Shown in pieces: positions 1 through 11,500 of a stretch of DNA of 64,000 nucleotides; positions within the stretch are counted from its first letter, which is position 1, and each line of letters begins with the position of its first letter. The notes below the pieces were generated by a model that was not told where the DNA came from, ran no database searches, and saw only the letters and a program-made list of their open reading frames with translations. A program made the position numbers and the translations under genes. Source of the DNA: Phyllostachys edulis (taxonomy: Eukaryota; Streptophyta; Magnoliopsida; Poales; Poaceae); contig CM070562.1 in the NCBI GenBank assembly GCA_036346405.1, forward strand, positions 72,559,482-72,623,481. Direction: 5' to 3'.

Positions 1-305
1 CCCTCGTCATCACCTACCGGAGCAAGGAAGGGCTTTAAATCTAGGAGGTTCTGTTGCTCGACGGCTGCGGCTATATCGTGGGGGACGGCCGGGAGTAGCA
101 CGTAGCACGCGGACAAGGGATCGCAAACCGCGCGCTGCGTGAAGTCTGAGCAGGTGGATTAGTGAGGCTGGAACCGTCCGCTGCATTGATAGGACAATTG
201 AAGGTCAGATCTAGCTGATGGCCTAAACGGGAGACGAACACACGAAAATACAATAGATCTCTATAATGTGAACACAAAAATATATATAAAAAAATTACGA
301 TGTTG

Positions 306-427
306 CATGCAACATCTCCGGACAATGGTTGCAACATCCTAGGACAATGGTTGCAACATCTCCGGATAACGGTTGCAACATTCTAGGGCAATGGTTGTAA
401 CATCCCCGGATAACGGTTGCAACATCA
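306..427. repeat. 22-bp tandem repeat containing TTGCAACAT
   Basis: About five and a half direct copies of a 22-bp unit of the form TTGCAACAT-CTCCGGACAATGG. Copies alternate between CTCCGGAtAAC/CTCCGGACAA and CTAGGACAA variants. The same TTGCAACA/TGTTGCAA word recurs around 45.0-45.4 kb, so this is probably a terminal or internal part of a dispersed transposon family rather than a gene-specific repeat. The first 300 bases of the window hold nothing else that I can recognise. Confidence 0.75.
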
Positions 428-605
428 CAAATCAAAAACAAAGCATCTGAAAAAAAACGCGTTGGAAAAAATTGCAACATGCCGTAAAATCATGCAATTC
501 GATCATGCAATAGCACTCTTAAAATCTACTGCCAACAAGATGATTCCTACAAAACACACATGACACATTTACATACACGCACCGCACGCATAGACCTAGC
601 CTGCA

Positions 606-2427
606 TCAGTACGGGAGCCTAACGTTCAGCCTCCTGAGCCAGATGGAGTGCAGCACCATGTGAATCATGTCGAACCGCCGCGCCGGCCGGTGGAGCACGA
701 AGTGTCGCTGGGCCTGCAGCACCCTGGCGCGCAGCACCCTGTACCTCCGCTCGGATATCCCCCTCAGGATGGACTTCAGCTCCGGTATCCTCGCCGCCGG
801 CACGGTCACCGACATCTTGCTCCAGTCCAGCACGTCGCTGAACGGCGGCGGGTACCCTTCCGAGATGATCACCGGCACGCAGCCGGAGAAGACGGATTCG
901 ACGACCCTCGGGCTCGCCACCTCGAAGCCGCTCGGGCAGAGGCAGAAGCGGGCCCTGGCCATGAGCGCGTGGTAGTCCTGCCCGGCGGGGAGGTACTCGT
1001 GGACGTGCATGTCCGGGTCCCGGCCGAGCCAGTGCTGCAGGAGTGCCCTGCGTATGTGGCCGTGCACGCCGCCGGCGAAGAAGGCGAGGGTGGTCCGGCG
1101 ATCGGGCGGCAGGCCGAACGTCGGGCGGCGGAGGAGGCCGTCGGCGAGGTTCACCTCCGGCAGCGTTGCGTCCTTCCGGGGCCTGAAGCCCTCCGAGGTG
1201 TTGGCGTTGCACAGCACCCGGATCGCGTTGGCGTAGAGCTGCCGGTTCGCCCTGGAGACCAGCGGCGCCCAGTCATGGCACGACACGATGACGTGGTCGG
1301 CGCCGCGGGACCGGTTCCAGTACGGGTACCTCTCGGCGACGACGTCGACGTAGTCGGCGACCAGGCGGCGCAGCGGTGCGAGCTTGGCGGTGGCGTTGAG
1401 CCGGTAGACGTACTGGACGAGGTTGCAGACGCTGATGGGGAGCAGGAAGGCGTGGGCCTCGTCGGGGCGGCGCGCGGCGAAGCGGGTCCGGGGGTCCTCC
1501 ATCTCGTACATGAACTGCCCCTCGATGGAGTAGATGTCCGCGCCCGGGCCGATGTGCGCCAGCGGCGGCTCGCCCTCCTTGTACGTCCATATCTTGAACT
1601 TCCTCTCCATCTCCAGGTAGCTCCTGATAAATCCATCGCAAATTAAACAAGTGAAGCGCTTAAAAATGAAGATATCTTCGATTTTTTTCGTTTTAGCTAG
1701 ATATGAACCAGAGCCAGTTCGATCCCATCAAATGTTCAACTTCACCGTGGTGATGAGAACTGATCGATCGAGCGCGTAGCGCCGTTGCTTGTAATGGAAC
1801 GTGCATGCGTACCTGTGGAAGGCCCGCGCGTTGCGGTAGATGGCGCCGCGCGGCAAAAAAACGTCGCCGACGTCATTGAAGCTCCGGCGGACGCTCTCGT
1901 CCGTCGGCGCCGCGCGAGCCGCCCGGCGGATGGCCACCCGAGACCGAGCCAGGCTTGCCTCGATCGCGCCTCCGATCACCTACACTCACCCCAAACGTAC
2001 GTAATAAGATATCGTACTAGTGAACATTTAATCACCGAGGACTGAGCCTAGCTCACATGGCAGAGGGGAGCTTCAGCTCCTAGCCCGTCCGCGGGGTGTC
2101 TTACGTTGTTTCTTCTTAAGAACTATAGGCGGAGGGGAAAATGTCCCGGCGGAGGGCAAAAAAACATTTCATCACCGCGTGAGCGGAGTATCGGCACACG
2201 GTATACGCACGCATGTCAATTACCCTCTTGTTGATGGGTTGAGTACTCGCCGACAGCAGCGACGCTTTCTGGGGCTCGCGCGGGACGACGCGCCGTAGGA
2301 ACTGCTCGCGGTGGCGTCCGTCTCGGCTGCTGATTCTGTCGCCGCCGGAGAGAGCGGAAGGTAGCGCGACGGCGGCGAGGAGGGCCAAGGCGACGAGCGG
2401 CACGGCGACGCGGCCGCTCTTCTCCAT
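606..2427 (-). CDS. Exostosin-family glycosyltransferase (GT47), three exons
   Basis: Probable type II Golgi glycosyltransferase of the plant exostosin/GT47 group (At5g03795-like). Minus-strand exons are 2427-2224, 1979-1813 and 1623-606. Both introns are GT-AG and the phases agree, giving a 462-residue protein ending in TGA. Residues about 7-29 form a hydrophobic signal anchor. Exon 2 supplies a helical linker ending in AIYRNARAFHR. Exon 3 carries the family blocks: YSIEGQF, CHDWAP near residue 239, GFRPRKDATLPE, and CPSGFEVASPRVVE near residue 353, followed by a GCVPVIIS-type stretch. Length is slightly under the usual 480-520 residues because the stem region is short. Family knowledge places such enzymes in cell-wall polysaccharide synthesis; donor and acceptor cannot be read from sequence. 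The coding exons are very GC-rich, typical of grasses. No frame break was seen. Confidence 0.9.
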
Positions 2428-2708
2428 GGGATCCTAGGTAGGAATTCTCTCGTGAGCGCTCCTCGCCTTCTCGGTGCAAGTGATATTTCAGTCCACTCAC
2501 TAACCGCTAGCGTTTTGCGTGTCTTGACTGTACTGTCAGTTGGGCACTTCAGCCCGATCAGCCGCAGAAAGCTACCGCGTCTGGCGCGGTGGAAACCGTA
2601 AAGGGTAGACTGAGCAGGTTCGTTGCAACGGCCGATGCCTCCTACGTTTTGAAAATGTGCATAGATCGAGATCTACTACTGCCTCGTGTCACTGTGGCCG
2701 TAGGAGGA

Positions 2709-2720
2709 GCTATATATATA
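2709..2720 (-). promoter_or_regulatory. Possible TATA box of the GT47 gene
   Basis: Read on the minus strand, GGGTATATATATAGC lies about 285 bases upstream of the exon 1 ATG. This is a reasonable TATA position if the 5' leader is about 250 bases. The rest of 2430-3118 holds no convincing gene. Confidence 0.35.
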
Positions 2721-3118
2721 CCCGTGGTGACCGTTTTGTGTGAATCCATTCCAGCGCGTGTGAAGCCTTGTTACGCCGTGGTGGCCATTGCCGAAGATGG
2801 GCACGTTTGGGTTTTTTTTTTGAAAGGGCCACGCTCAAAATATACGACGATGATAAGTATAGTGAAGTAGTGAGTTTAACTGCAATTCAAACGTTTAATT
2901 TGCTCCAAAAGTTGCACGGTTTACTTTTGCTGGAGCTCTTAGCAAAGTTGCAGAGAGATCAATTTATATCATTTTGAACTTCAGCCTACATACTGTCAGC
3001 CTGGAGTTGACGACTGACGACGACTAAGGCAAGCAAAAAAACATCAAGAAAAAAAATGGTGTTCATGTTTCCTCCAGAGTCGGTGTTCTGTTCTCTTCGT
3101 GTGCCTTTGGTTTTTTAA

Positions 3119-5006
3119 AAGGAAGAAGTCCATTCTACCCCTCTCAAGTGTCGACATGCGGACACCTAACCCTCTGAACTAAAAAATCGGTCCTTTGACA
3201 CCCCTAAGTAGTAAAACTGGACAACCTACCTCATCCGGCTGTTTTGTGCGGTGGTATTGCTGATGTGGCGTCCGGGTGGGCCGGTTTCGCCAGATCGGCT
3301 AGGTGAGCTGGCTTCTTGCACTTGGGCCCACCTGTAAGTGAGCCCCATAGCAATTATAGCATTTTCTCTCTCCTTTATCCATTCACTCGGCCGACACAGC
3401 TCTCGGCTCATTCTTTTTGCTTCTTCTTCCTTTTTCTCTTTTCCTCCGAAGCTCCCTCATGGCGCCTCCTCCCTCTGGCCGCCACCGCCGTTGCCAGGCC
3501 AGTGCCCGTCGGCTCGATCTCGGCTCAGGCACGCCGGCCAGCGGCGCCTGTCAGCTCGGGCGAAGGCCATCTCCTTCCGCCATGAGGCGCAGCTGCCTCG
3601 TCGCCTCCTCCAACGCCTGTCCGGACTGGCCCCCTCCCTCGACGGAGATCCCTCCGACACCGTCCGCCTCCCTCCACTCCCTCCCATCCCATGCCCACAG
3701 AACAACCAAAAGGGAATACAGGTAATCAAACAAGAATTTTTTTTCCCGGTGGGCTCACCTTCTCCTTGACGGCTTCCTCCTTGGCGAGCACTTGGCGAGC
3801 ACCTGTTGCCGCCGGCGTGCAGTGGTAGGGTCAGAATCATCACTGCGTTCCGCACCAATCAATCCAGCAACCCTAAATCGGAACCCCCTGGAGAGCCTGC
3901 TCACACTATTGCAGCCACAAAAAGCATGCGAGTGAGGAATCAAGAACTGGAACCAGATGGGATTAGGGGGGATTGGACTAGGCAAGAACTAGGGAGGATT
4001 ACGAAGACAACCCCGGATCTCCGGTAGGGCGGTCGCCGGGAGGTGCAGGTAAGACTTCAGATGGTGGGCGGGGAGAGCTCTCGGGCGAGAGGGGATGATG
4101 GCAGAGGCTTTTGTGGAGGTCGTGGCGCGCTGGTAGGGGAGATGGTTGTGGTCTCGTGGGAGAAGCGAGCGCGTGGACTGCTGGTGGAGAGAGGACGCGT
4201 TCTTGGAGAGGAAGTGTGGTCGTACCACTAACGCTGGAGCTGGTGAAGACCCTCATGTCCCTGCCTCACCAAAGCCGATGAACGTTGCGCCTGACGCCCA
4301 TGTCCCCGCCTCACCGGAGCCGATGAACACCTCGGCCGTGCTGGCCAGCGCCGGGCCGGCCATGGCGAGGCCCCTATTGAGCTTCAACGCCAGCTTGCCC
4401 ACTGACACGTACTCCTGCTTGTCCTTAGCCTTGAGCACCCGTATGATGCTCTGATGAGCCGGCTTCTTCTTCGGCCACCACCGGGTGGGCTCGACAGCCT
4501 TGGGGAACTTGTCCAATATGTCGAGGAGCAGCGGCAGCGGGTAGGCGGCAGCGAGCGCGTGATCACCTCCACGATAGCGTTGAGCTTCCCCTTCTCGACC
4601 GACGCCGCGCCATCATCCGTGGGATACTAGAGCGGGCACCCGTCCATCCAATCCAGCTTGAGGCTGTCCACCGGGCTCGGCGCCGTGTGTAGTGCAGAAG
4701 GCACACGCAAATGATGAGAGTGGCAGAGAGCATCATGGCGATGCTGAAGGTGATGTAGTACCAGTTGAAGAAGCTGGTGATGCCTTAGAGGCCGGAGGGG
4801 AGGCCAGCTCACCTAACAAGTCAGCGGCTGACCTAGCCAAACCGAATCAAATGGACACCACATGTGCAAAACCACCATACAAAACCGCCTCAGAGGGTAA
4901 GTTGTCCTGTTTTGCAACTTTACGATGTCAAATGTTCCATTTTTTAATACAAAGTGTTACTTGTCCGTATATCGATACTTGATGAGGTAGAATAGACTTC
5001 TTCCTT
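3119..5006. mobile_element. Non-autonomous long-TIR element, Pack-MULE-like
   Basis: The left end begins AAGGAAGAAGTCCATTCTAC. The reverse complement of the right end begins AAGGAAGAAGTCTATTCTAC. The similarity continues for about 190-200 bases on each side (left to about 3316, right from about 4811), roughly three quarters identical by eye, including the shared inner block GGCTAGGT..AGCTGGC. No transposase is present. The GC-rich interior carries gene-like fragments. Long TIRs with captured exons are typical of Mutator-like Pack-MULEs, but a clear 9-bp target duplication could not be found at the ends, so the superfamily is an inference. Confidence 0.7.
4240..4830 (-). pseudogene. Captured gene fragments inside the Pack-MULE-like element
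   Basis: On the minus strand an open stretch reads KFPKAVEPTRWWPKKKPAHQ, then a segment containing LALKLNRGLAMAGPALA and glycine/alanine-rich sequence. Just upstream a different frame encodes a hydrophobic segment with YITFSIAMMLSATLIICVCL. The two pieces are not in one continuous frame and probably come from different donor genes. The first resembles, from memory only, the At4g22030-type 'probable F-box' proteins; that identification is weak. There is no start-to-stop gene here. Confidence 0.4.
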
Positions 5007-5320
5007 GATTATACAACCGTCGTATAAGTAGAATTACCGTAAAATCTTAATCATTTAAGTAGAATAATCTTAGTCATATACCGTAAAATCTTTAAAAATG
5101 GTGTTTATGAATGGCAGCTCTGCCCTTGTTTTAAAATAGGATGGTGTATATGAAAACGCCCCACTCGATGACACCCCGATTATCACGGAGATAAAAAGTG
5201 AGTTACACAAAGCATCCCTTGTGGCGAGGAAGCGCGATATTTACAATTTTGTTCCTTCCCGTCGCGCCTTGGAGGGTGCACGTACGGAACAAATAAGACA
5301 CCACACTACTAGTAGTAGTA

Positions 5321-5401
5321 CTCCCTCCGGACTTTTATATATGACGTTCCTATATACTAGTCCAAGTGTCCAGGACGTCATCTAAACAAAAACAGAGGAA
5401 G
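5321..5401. mobile_element. Very short Stowaway-type MITE
   Basis: Begins CTCCCTCCGGACTTTTATAT and ends CAAAAACAGAGGAAG, whose reverse complement CTTCCTCTGTTTTTG matches the Stowaway TIR pattern. It is flanked by TA on both sides (5319-5320 and 5402-5403), the usual Tc1/mariner-type target duplication. At 81 bp it is probably internally deleted. It lies just downstream of the stop codon of the LRR gene. Confidence 0.75.
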
Positions 5402-5570
5402 TAGTATTTTTCGGTACTTGGAAACGAAGGGCTTCCGTTAAACGGAAGTGACAACACCTATGTACACGCTAATATAACTTGTGTGCCTTCACTCCAGGTT
5501 CATGCAAGATATCTACAGGATAGCCTGCTTCTGCCGGATAATTATTTACAGGAGGTCATGTGCTGCCAAG

Positions 5571-8500
5571 CTACTCAGGCCGGACGCTTATCAGATTGGG
5601 AAGCGCCGTCACCTGGAGCTTCTTCATCTCGTTTGCTGTCACCCTGCAGGAATCGAGTGACAGTGAGCGCAGGTTCTGCAGCGTCTTCAGGTGGCGCAGA
5701 CCGGCATTTGATACCCGAGAGTTGGAGAGATTCAGTGAGACTAAAGCAGTCAATCCTGTACACCGGATAACCATGAGATAAGAGCACAGGCAAGCAGAGA
5801 CATGGAAAGTACAAACGAAACCATTTTAACAGAGAAATAATACCAGAAATCAGCTCCAGGGTTTTGTCTGTCAGGTTAACATTTTGAGAAAGATTGAGGA
5901 GCGTCAGAGCTTTCAGATCCTTGATATTCTTCACTCCAGCATCAGTAATTAGCCCACCGCAGACTTCAAGAGACTGAAGATTCTTAAAATCTGAAATAGC
6001 ATAAACCATGTCAGGTGATGTGGCATGGTACAGAAAGTTACACCAACTTCAAATGATGCTTCTGCAAAATGGTCTTAGAATTGGATACTGCGACGCTTAA
6101 AGAATCGCATCTAGAAATTTGCCTACTTGACAAGGTCCAGAAGAAGCAAACTCTGTACAATGCAACTGGCTCTATATATCTAATATAACAGACTGACAAG
6201 TGCTGACAAAAAATGGCAAAGCTTATGTAACTGTGACGGCAACTGGCTCTATGTATCTAATATAATCCATTTTGTATTGACATTGATGTAGGATAAAATT
6301 GTTTCATGTAACTGATTCTCCAAATAAGGCTTGTGCGCAGTGAAACTAGATACTTTTAGAAAATTCTAAACTAGCTGAAAATCAAACCATCGACAGTGAG
6401 TAGTCTGTGGATAAAAAGATGCAAACAAACATAATTACCATAATCAATCCTACAGTTGAAATTGATTTGAAGTATGCCCTTACATCTGAAGCAGCTTGTG
6501 CCGTAGTCAGTTATCCGAGCTCCAAAAAGGTCAAGATGAGTCAACCCAGTGAGACCTGCATTACCTCCAGGGATCAAACTTAAACTAACATCAAGTGATA
6601 ACAAAGCCAGGATTCGCAACAACACACAGCATAACTATGGAGAATTTACATATAACCTTACAAAATTACCAAATCAACTACACCTTGTATTACAAATATT
6701 AGCAACCACCGCCCTCACCAGATATGAAATACTGAGCTCAAAAGAGAACATTTAATAGCATTTCACCAGATGCCAGACGAGATCAAGAGATGAAACCACA
6801 ACAGCATGCCAATTAAAAAAAAATCAAAACTGCCTGACTTTTACCCAAGAAATCAACAACAACTAGCAATTAGCACCACTATTGGTAATTACTATTTTAC
6901 TGAAATCAGTACAGAAAAGGATTATGCATTACTAAAACTTTAGCATATGATACATACTTGTAAGTGCTGCTAAGCCAACATCAGTTATCTGGCGATTGTC
7001 AAGATTAACTGACTTCAGCGAATTCAACGCGGAGATCTTCTTCATACCAGTGTCTGTGACCAATGTAAACGAGAGATTGATGCTTTGCAAATTCCGAAGA
7101 CCTGCAAAAATGGAATAGCTTTCTAATCAAGATGTCTTCCAATCTGGAGAATAACAAAAAAAACGACTGCACAGGACTTCTGATGCAGCACGTTCTGGTG
7201 ATAATTTAGCATTAGAATTGGTTAAAGTGAAGAAACAATACAAAAGCATGTACTGTAACTAGAGCACATCTTGACAAGTTGCTTGATACAATATTTAAGA
7301 GCAGACATAACGAGAATATGATGGCAAACATCCAGTGAATGAGAACATCATATTATTAAGTAGCCATTGGCATGCTGCTTGATATAATACAGTAAGCAGA
7401 TTACAAAAATGCATGATAAAATGATTACAAGATGCACATAAAACTCTTGACAAAAATCATGCTCTCTTGTCAGAGACACTTTCCATATAGCAACCTTGTA
7501 TAATCCATTAGTAGGCTGGTGTTAATGAAGGAAATCCTTGCACTATTTCATCACATTTCAGATATAACTCGATAAGTGTTTTACAATACAAATGGCATTG
7601 CACTTTACTGCTAAATAAAATGAGAACTAAAAAGATTAATTTCAGAAGTCAAGACAAACCAGATAGATGCCGGAGTCCATTGCTTCCAACTTCAGTGTCA
7701 GAAAGCTCCAAGCTTTTCAACAGCACAAGGCCTATATAAGGGCATATCGTCATAAGCATAGAACAGAAAAATATAGCCATTATTACAGTAAAATAATGCT
7801 CTAAAACAGCTGCAAGTACAATAGAAAGAGTAGTCATTAACAGTACAAGCTAACATAACAGCTTAGTAGTTAAGAGTTTTTTGTAACAAAGTGCGGTCGA
7901 CAACTGTATCCTTGATGATAATTCTGGACCAATGTAGAGGCAATCACAAGGGATAAGCACTTACAAATCTCTAACTTATTGGATACCATCTAATTATGAG
8001 ATCAAACAACCTTGTTAAAACTGAAAAGGGAGAGAATTAACAGCATGGTACTAAAATAAATGCTGTAATAGTCTGAAGACTGGTGATAAAAATAACTCGC
8101 CTTTCAGATGTAATAGACCTTCGTCTCCAACCTTGCATGAATCCAAGTTCAAGGACTCCAAATTGATTAATTCTAGAAGGAACAAAAGAACATCAGTCAG
8201 TTTTACCCCCATAGAAGTTGTGTAACTTAAAATGATGTTCTAGTTTCAATGTAATCTCTACAAGCAGTGTAAGCACCAAAACAGGGGGATTGGCAGTCTA
8301 TAACAACAAGCATGATGTTGGAACCTGCGACAACCCTTAACGCGAGAGAACAATCACAGCAAGCACACAAGAGACAAGGATTTGTTTACGATGTTCGGCA
8401 AAGCCTTCCTCGGGAGCCGAATCACGGTGGCTCCGTCCGTATGAGAAGTTTTTTTTTCACGATTAGGGTTATAAGAGATTGGCGGTATATATTTATACCC

Positions 8501-11500
8501 CGGTTACATGTTCGACTCGGACCCGTAGTCCGTAGTCCGTACCGCTTTCCGGACACAACCCCTTTCTTTCACCTTGTCATATATGAGGCATACACGACAT
8601 GACATACACAAATGTACTGGTGAATCCCATCTTGTAATTTTTTCATCTTTTTTAAGTCAGCGATGTCCATTTTATTTAGAAACGTATAGAAAGCACACCA
8701 AACAGTATAAGGCCCCTTCTAAAGGAAAATACCTTCCAACACTTTCGTTATGCAGACCACCACCAATTTGCCGATTTCACCATCATATGATCTGTTAAGA
8801 GTATTGTATATTCTACATTTTTCTCTCTCTCTCTCTCTTGGCCCATGAGGCCCTTGTAGCCCATGAGGCCCATGTATCTTATCTATATATATCTCCTTCA
8901 TTAATGAATAAGATGCATAGTTGTGAATAGCAAACCCTACCATTAATCTTCTATCATGGTATCAGAGCCTAACCCTAGGCTCAGTTTACCGCCGCCGCCG
9001 CCTGATTCTACTAGCAGACTTCGCTTGGGCCGGCGGGCCTGAGCAGCTATCTGCTTCACCTCCGCGCGGCCTTGGTCGTCCTCTGCTGCTCCGGAGAACG
9101 ACGACGTCGCTTGCGTCGCCGCCTCGTCTTCACCGCCCGGAGGCCATCGCTGTCATTGCCGCCGCTTTGGTCTTGATTGGGCCGCCTCGGTCTAGATCCA
9201 CGCCACCTTGGCCTCCATCACGAGATCGTCTTTGCCTCGGCCGGATCCGCCCCTTGGTCCGGATCCTTCGCTTCCATCGCCGCCTCGCCGGATCTGCAAG
9301 AATCGCCGCCTCCGCCTAGGCGGACTTCTCCAGAGCCTTCTCTGTTTTTCGGCGGTGGCTATTGCTTGGTGCTGTTGCTCCGTGGGTATCTCTCTGTTTT
9401 GAGTTTTGATATTGCTATTGTTGTCTGGTGTTGCACTGCTGCTAGGAGATAGTGCTATTGTCCTGCTACTGTTGCTCTGTTGCTACTGTGATTAGTATTG
9501 CTGTGTGGTATGGCTAGATCCGACTCAATGTTTGGGGGTAGTCTTGTGTTCACAGACATCAAGCTCGATGGGTTGAACTACCGAGCATGGGCATTCTCAG
9601 TCAAGACTACTCTCAGGGGTTATGGTTTGGCCTCTCATTTGACTGATGATCCTCCTGATTCGAAGACGGTTGATGTTGAGGTATTAAAGACTTGGCAGAA
9701 AGAGGATGATCGTGTTATGACCGGTATTGTGCTGAGTGTTGATGTTTCTCTGCGGATGAGTCTTGAGTATCATACTTCAGCCAAGCAGATGTGGACATAC
9801 TTTGAGAAGAGATATGTTCAGTCCAGTGGTGCTCTTCGCTTCACATTGCTCAAGAACATTCATAGTCTTCAAAGCAGAAATGGATCACCAATGGAGGAGT
9901 ATTACAGTGCTTTCACTCATATTACCGGTCCTCTAGAATCTATGACACCGAAGGCTGCTGTTGCCTGTCAGTCTTGTGCTACCAAAGATGAGTATGCTCA
10001 GCAGACGCTCATGTATCAGTTTGTGATGGGGCTTCGATCGGAGTTTGAGCCTGTTCATACTCAGTTGCTCAACTATCCCACTCCACCGACTTTGACTGCG
10101 GCGCTCTCTAGTTTGATTGCAGAGGAGACGCGTCTTCATTCCCTTATGCCTGCCTCAGGATCCTCACCACATGCCGCTCGAGTCTCTCACACGATGCGAT
10201 CTACCAGAGCGACACCCACAGGAGTGTTGGTTTGTTCCCATTGCAAGAGGACTGGTCATCATGTTGACAAATGTTTCAAGTTACATCCAGATCAGCTTAT
10301 TGCCTATCGTGCTAGATGACCATTTGACCGCCGTCGTGGAGCACCCATCGGGTCTTCCAGAGCACTCATCGAGCGATCCATCGCCGACACATCCACATCT
10401 ATCGTGACTTCGGATCGCTGTTCGCTATGACATCGCTTGCACCTTCGCTTCTTCGCCGCTCATCCTTGGGTTCGGATTCGGTGCTTCGCTTCATGTCACA
10501 TCCGACGACTCTCGGCTTGTTGCTCGTAGGCCGTGGATCGATGCTACCTATGTTCACACCGCCGATGGTACACCTTGCTCTATTACCCATCGTGGCATTC
10601 TCTCTACATCTTGCTTCTCTGTTCTCGATGTGTCTTTTGTTCCTCGCCTATCTATGAATCTTCTTTCGTTGGTCAACTAACCGATATGAACTGTTTCATT
10701 GGATTTGATGTTTCTTCTTGTTTCGCTCAGATCGCCGAGCGTAAGAGTGATTGGTTCTGCCATCGCCGTAGAGGCTCTCCCGCCTCTATGTCTTGGACAC
10801 CTTACATCTTCCTTCCACCAAGACGTCAAGGCCTTGGTGTCTTCGCTATGTCTTCATCTCCGCCTCTGTTGGGTCTTCCTTCAAAGAAGTGGCATCATCG
10901 ACTTGGTCATCTTTGTGGATCTCGCCACCACTTTAGTTCACCAGGTTCCTTAGGTCATGTTATCGTTGAGTCTAGTTTTCATTGTAATCGGTTGTAAGTT
11001 GGGAAAACAACTACAACTTCCATATCCCAAAGAGTACCTCTCGCCTTCCGATCCTTTTGATTTGGTGCATTCGGATGTACGGGTCCATCTCCTTTTGTTT
11101 CGAAGGGTGGTCATAGTTATTATGTCATATTTGTTGATGATCACTCTCGATATACTTGGATCTATTTTATGAAACATCGCTCTCGCTTGATTTCTATTTA
11201 TCGCCTTTTGCTAAGATGGTTCATACACGCTTTTCTTCTTCTATTCGTGTTTTCCGTTCGACTGGAGGAGAGTATCTTTCCTCGCCTTTCTTCCGAGGGT
11301 ACTCTTCCTCGACTCTCGTGTCCCAAAGGCTCATGCTCGAGAATGGTGTTCTTGCGCAAGCACCGTCACATCATCGAGACTGCTCGCACTCTTCTCATTT
11401 CCTCCTTTGTCCCCTCTCACTTCTGGGGGGAAGCGGTCTCTACAGCAGTCTATCTTATTAACCGTCAGCCCTCTTCTAAGCTTCAGGGCAAGTGTCCTGG

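Noticed and set aside
306..427. CRISPR-like array
   Set aside because: Plant nuclear DNA; the 22-bp units are contiguous without spacers and no cas genes are present.
648..1646. Long plus-strand open frame (332 residues) opposite the GT47 exon
   Set aside because: Antisense shadow of a very GC-rich exon. The minus strand has splice signals and recognised family motifs; the plus frame has none.
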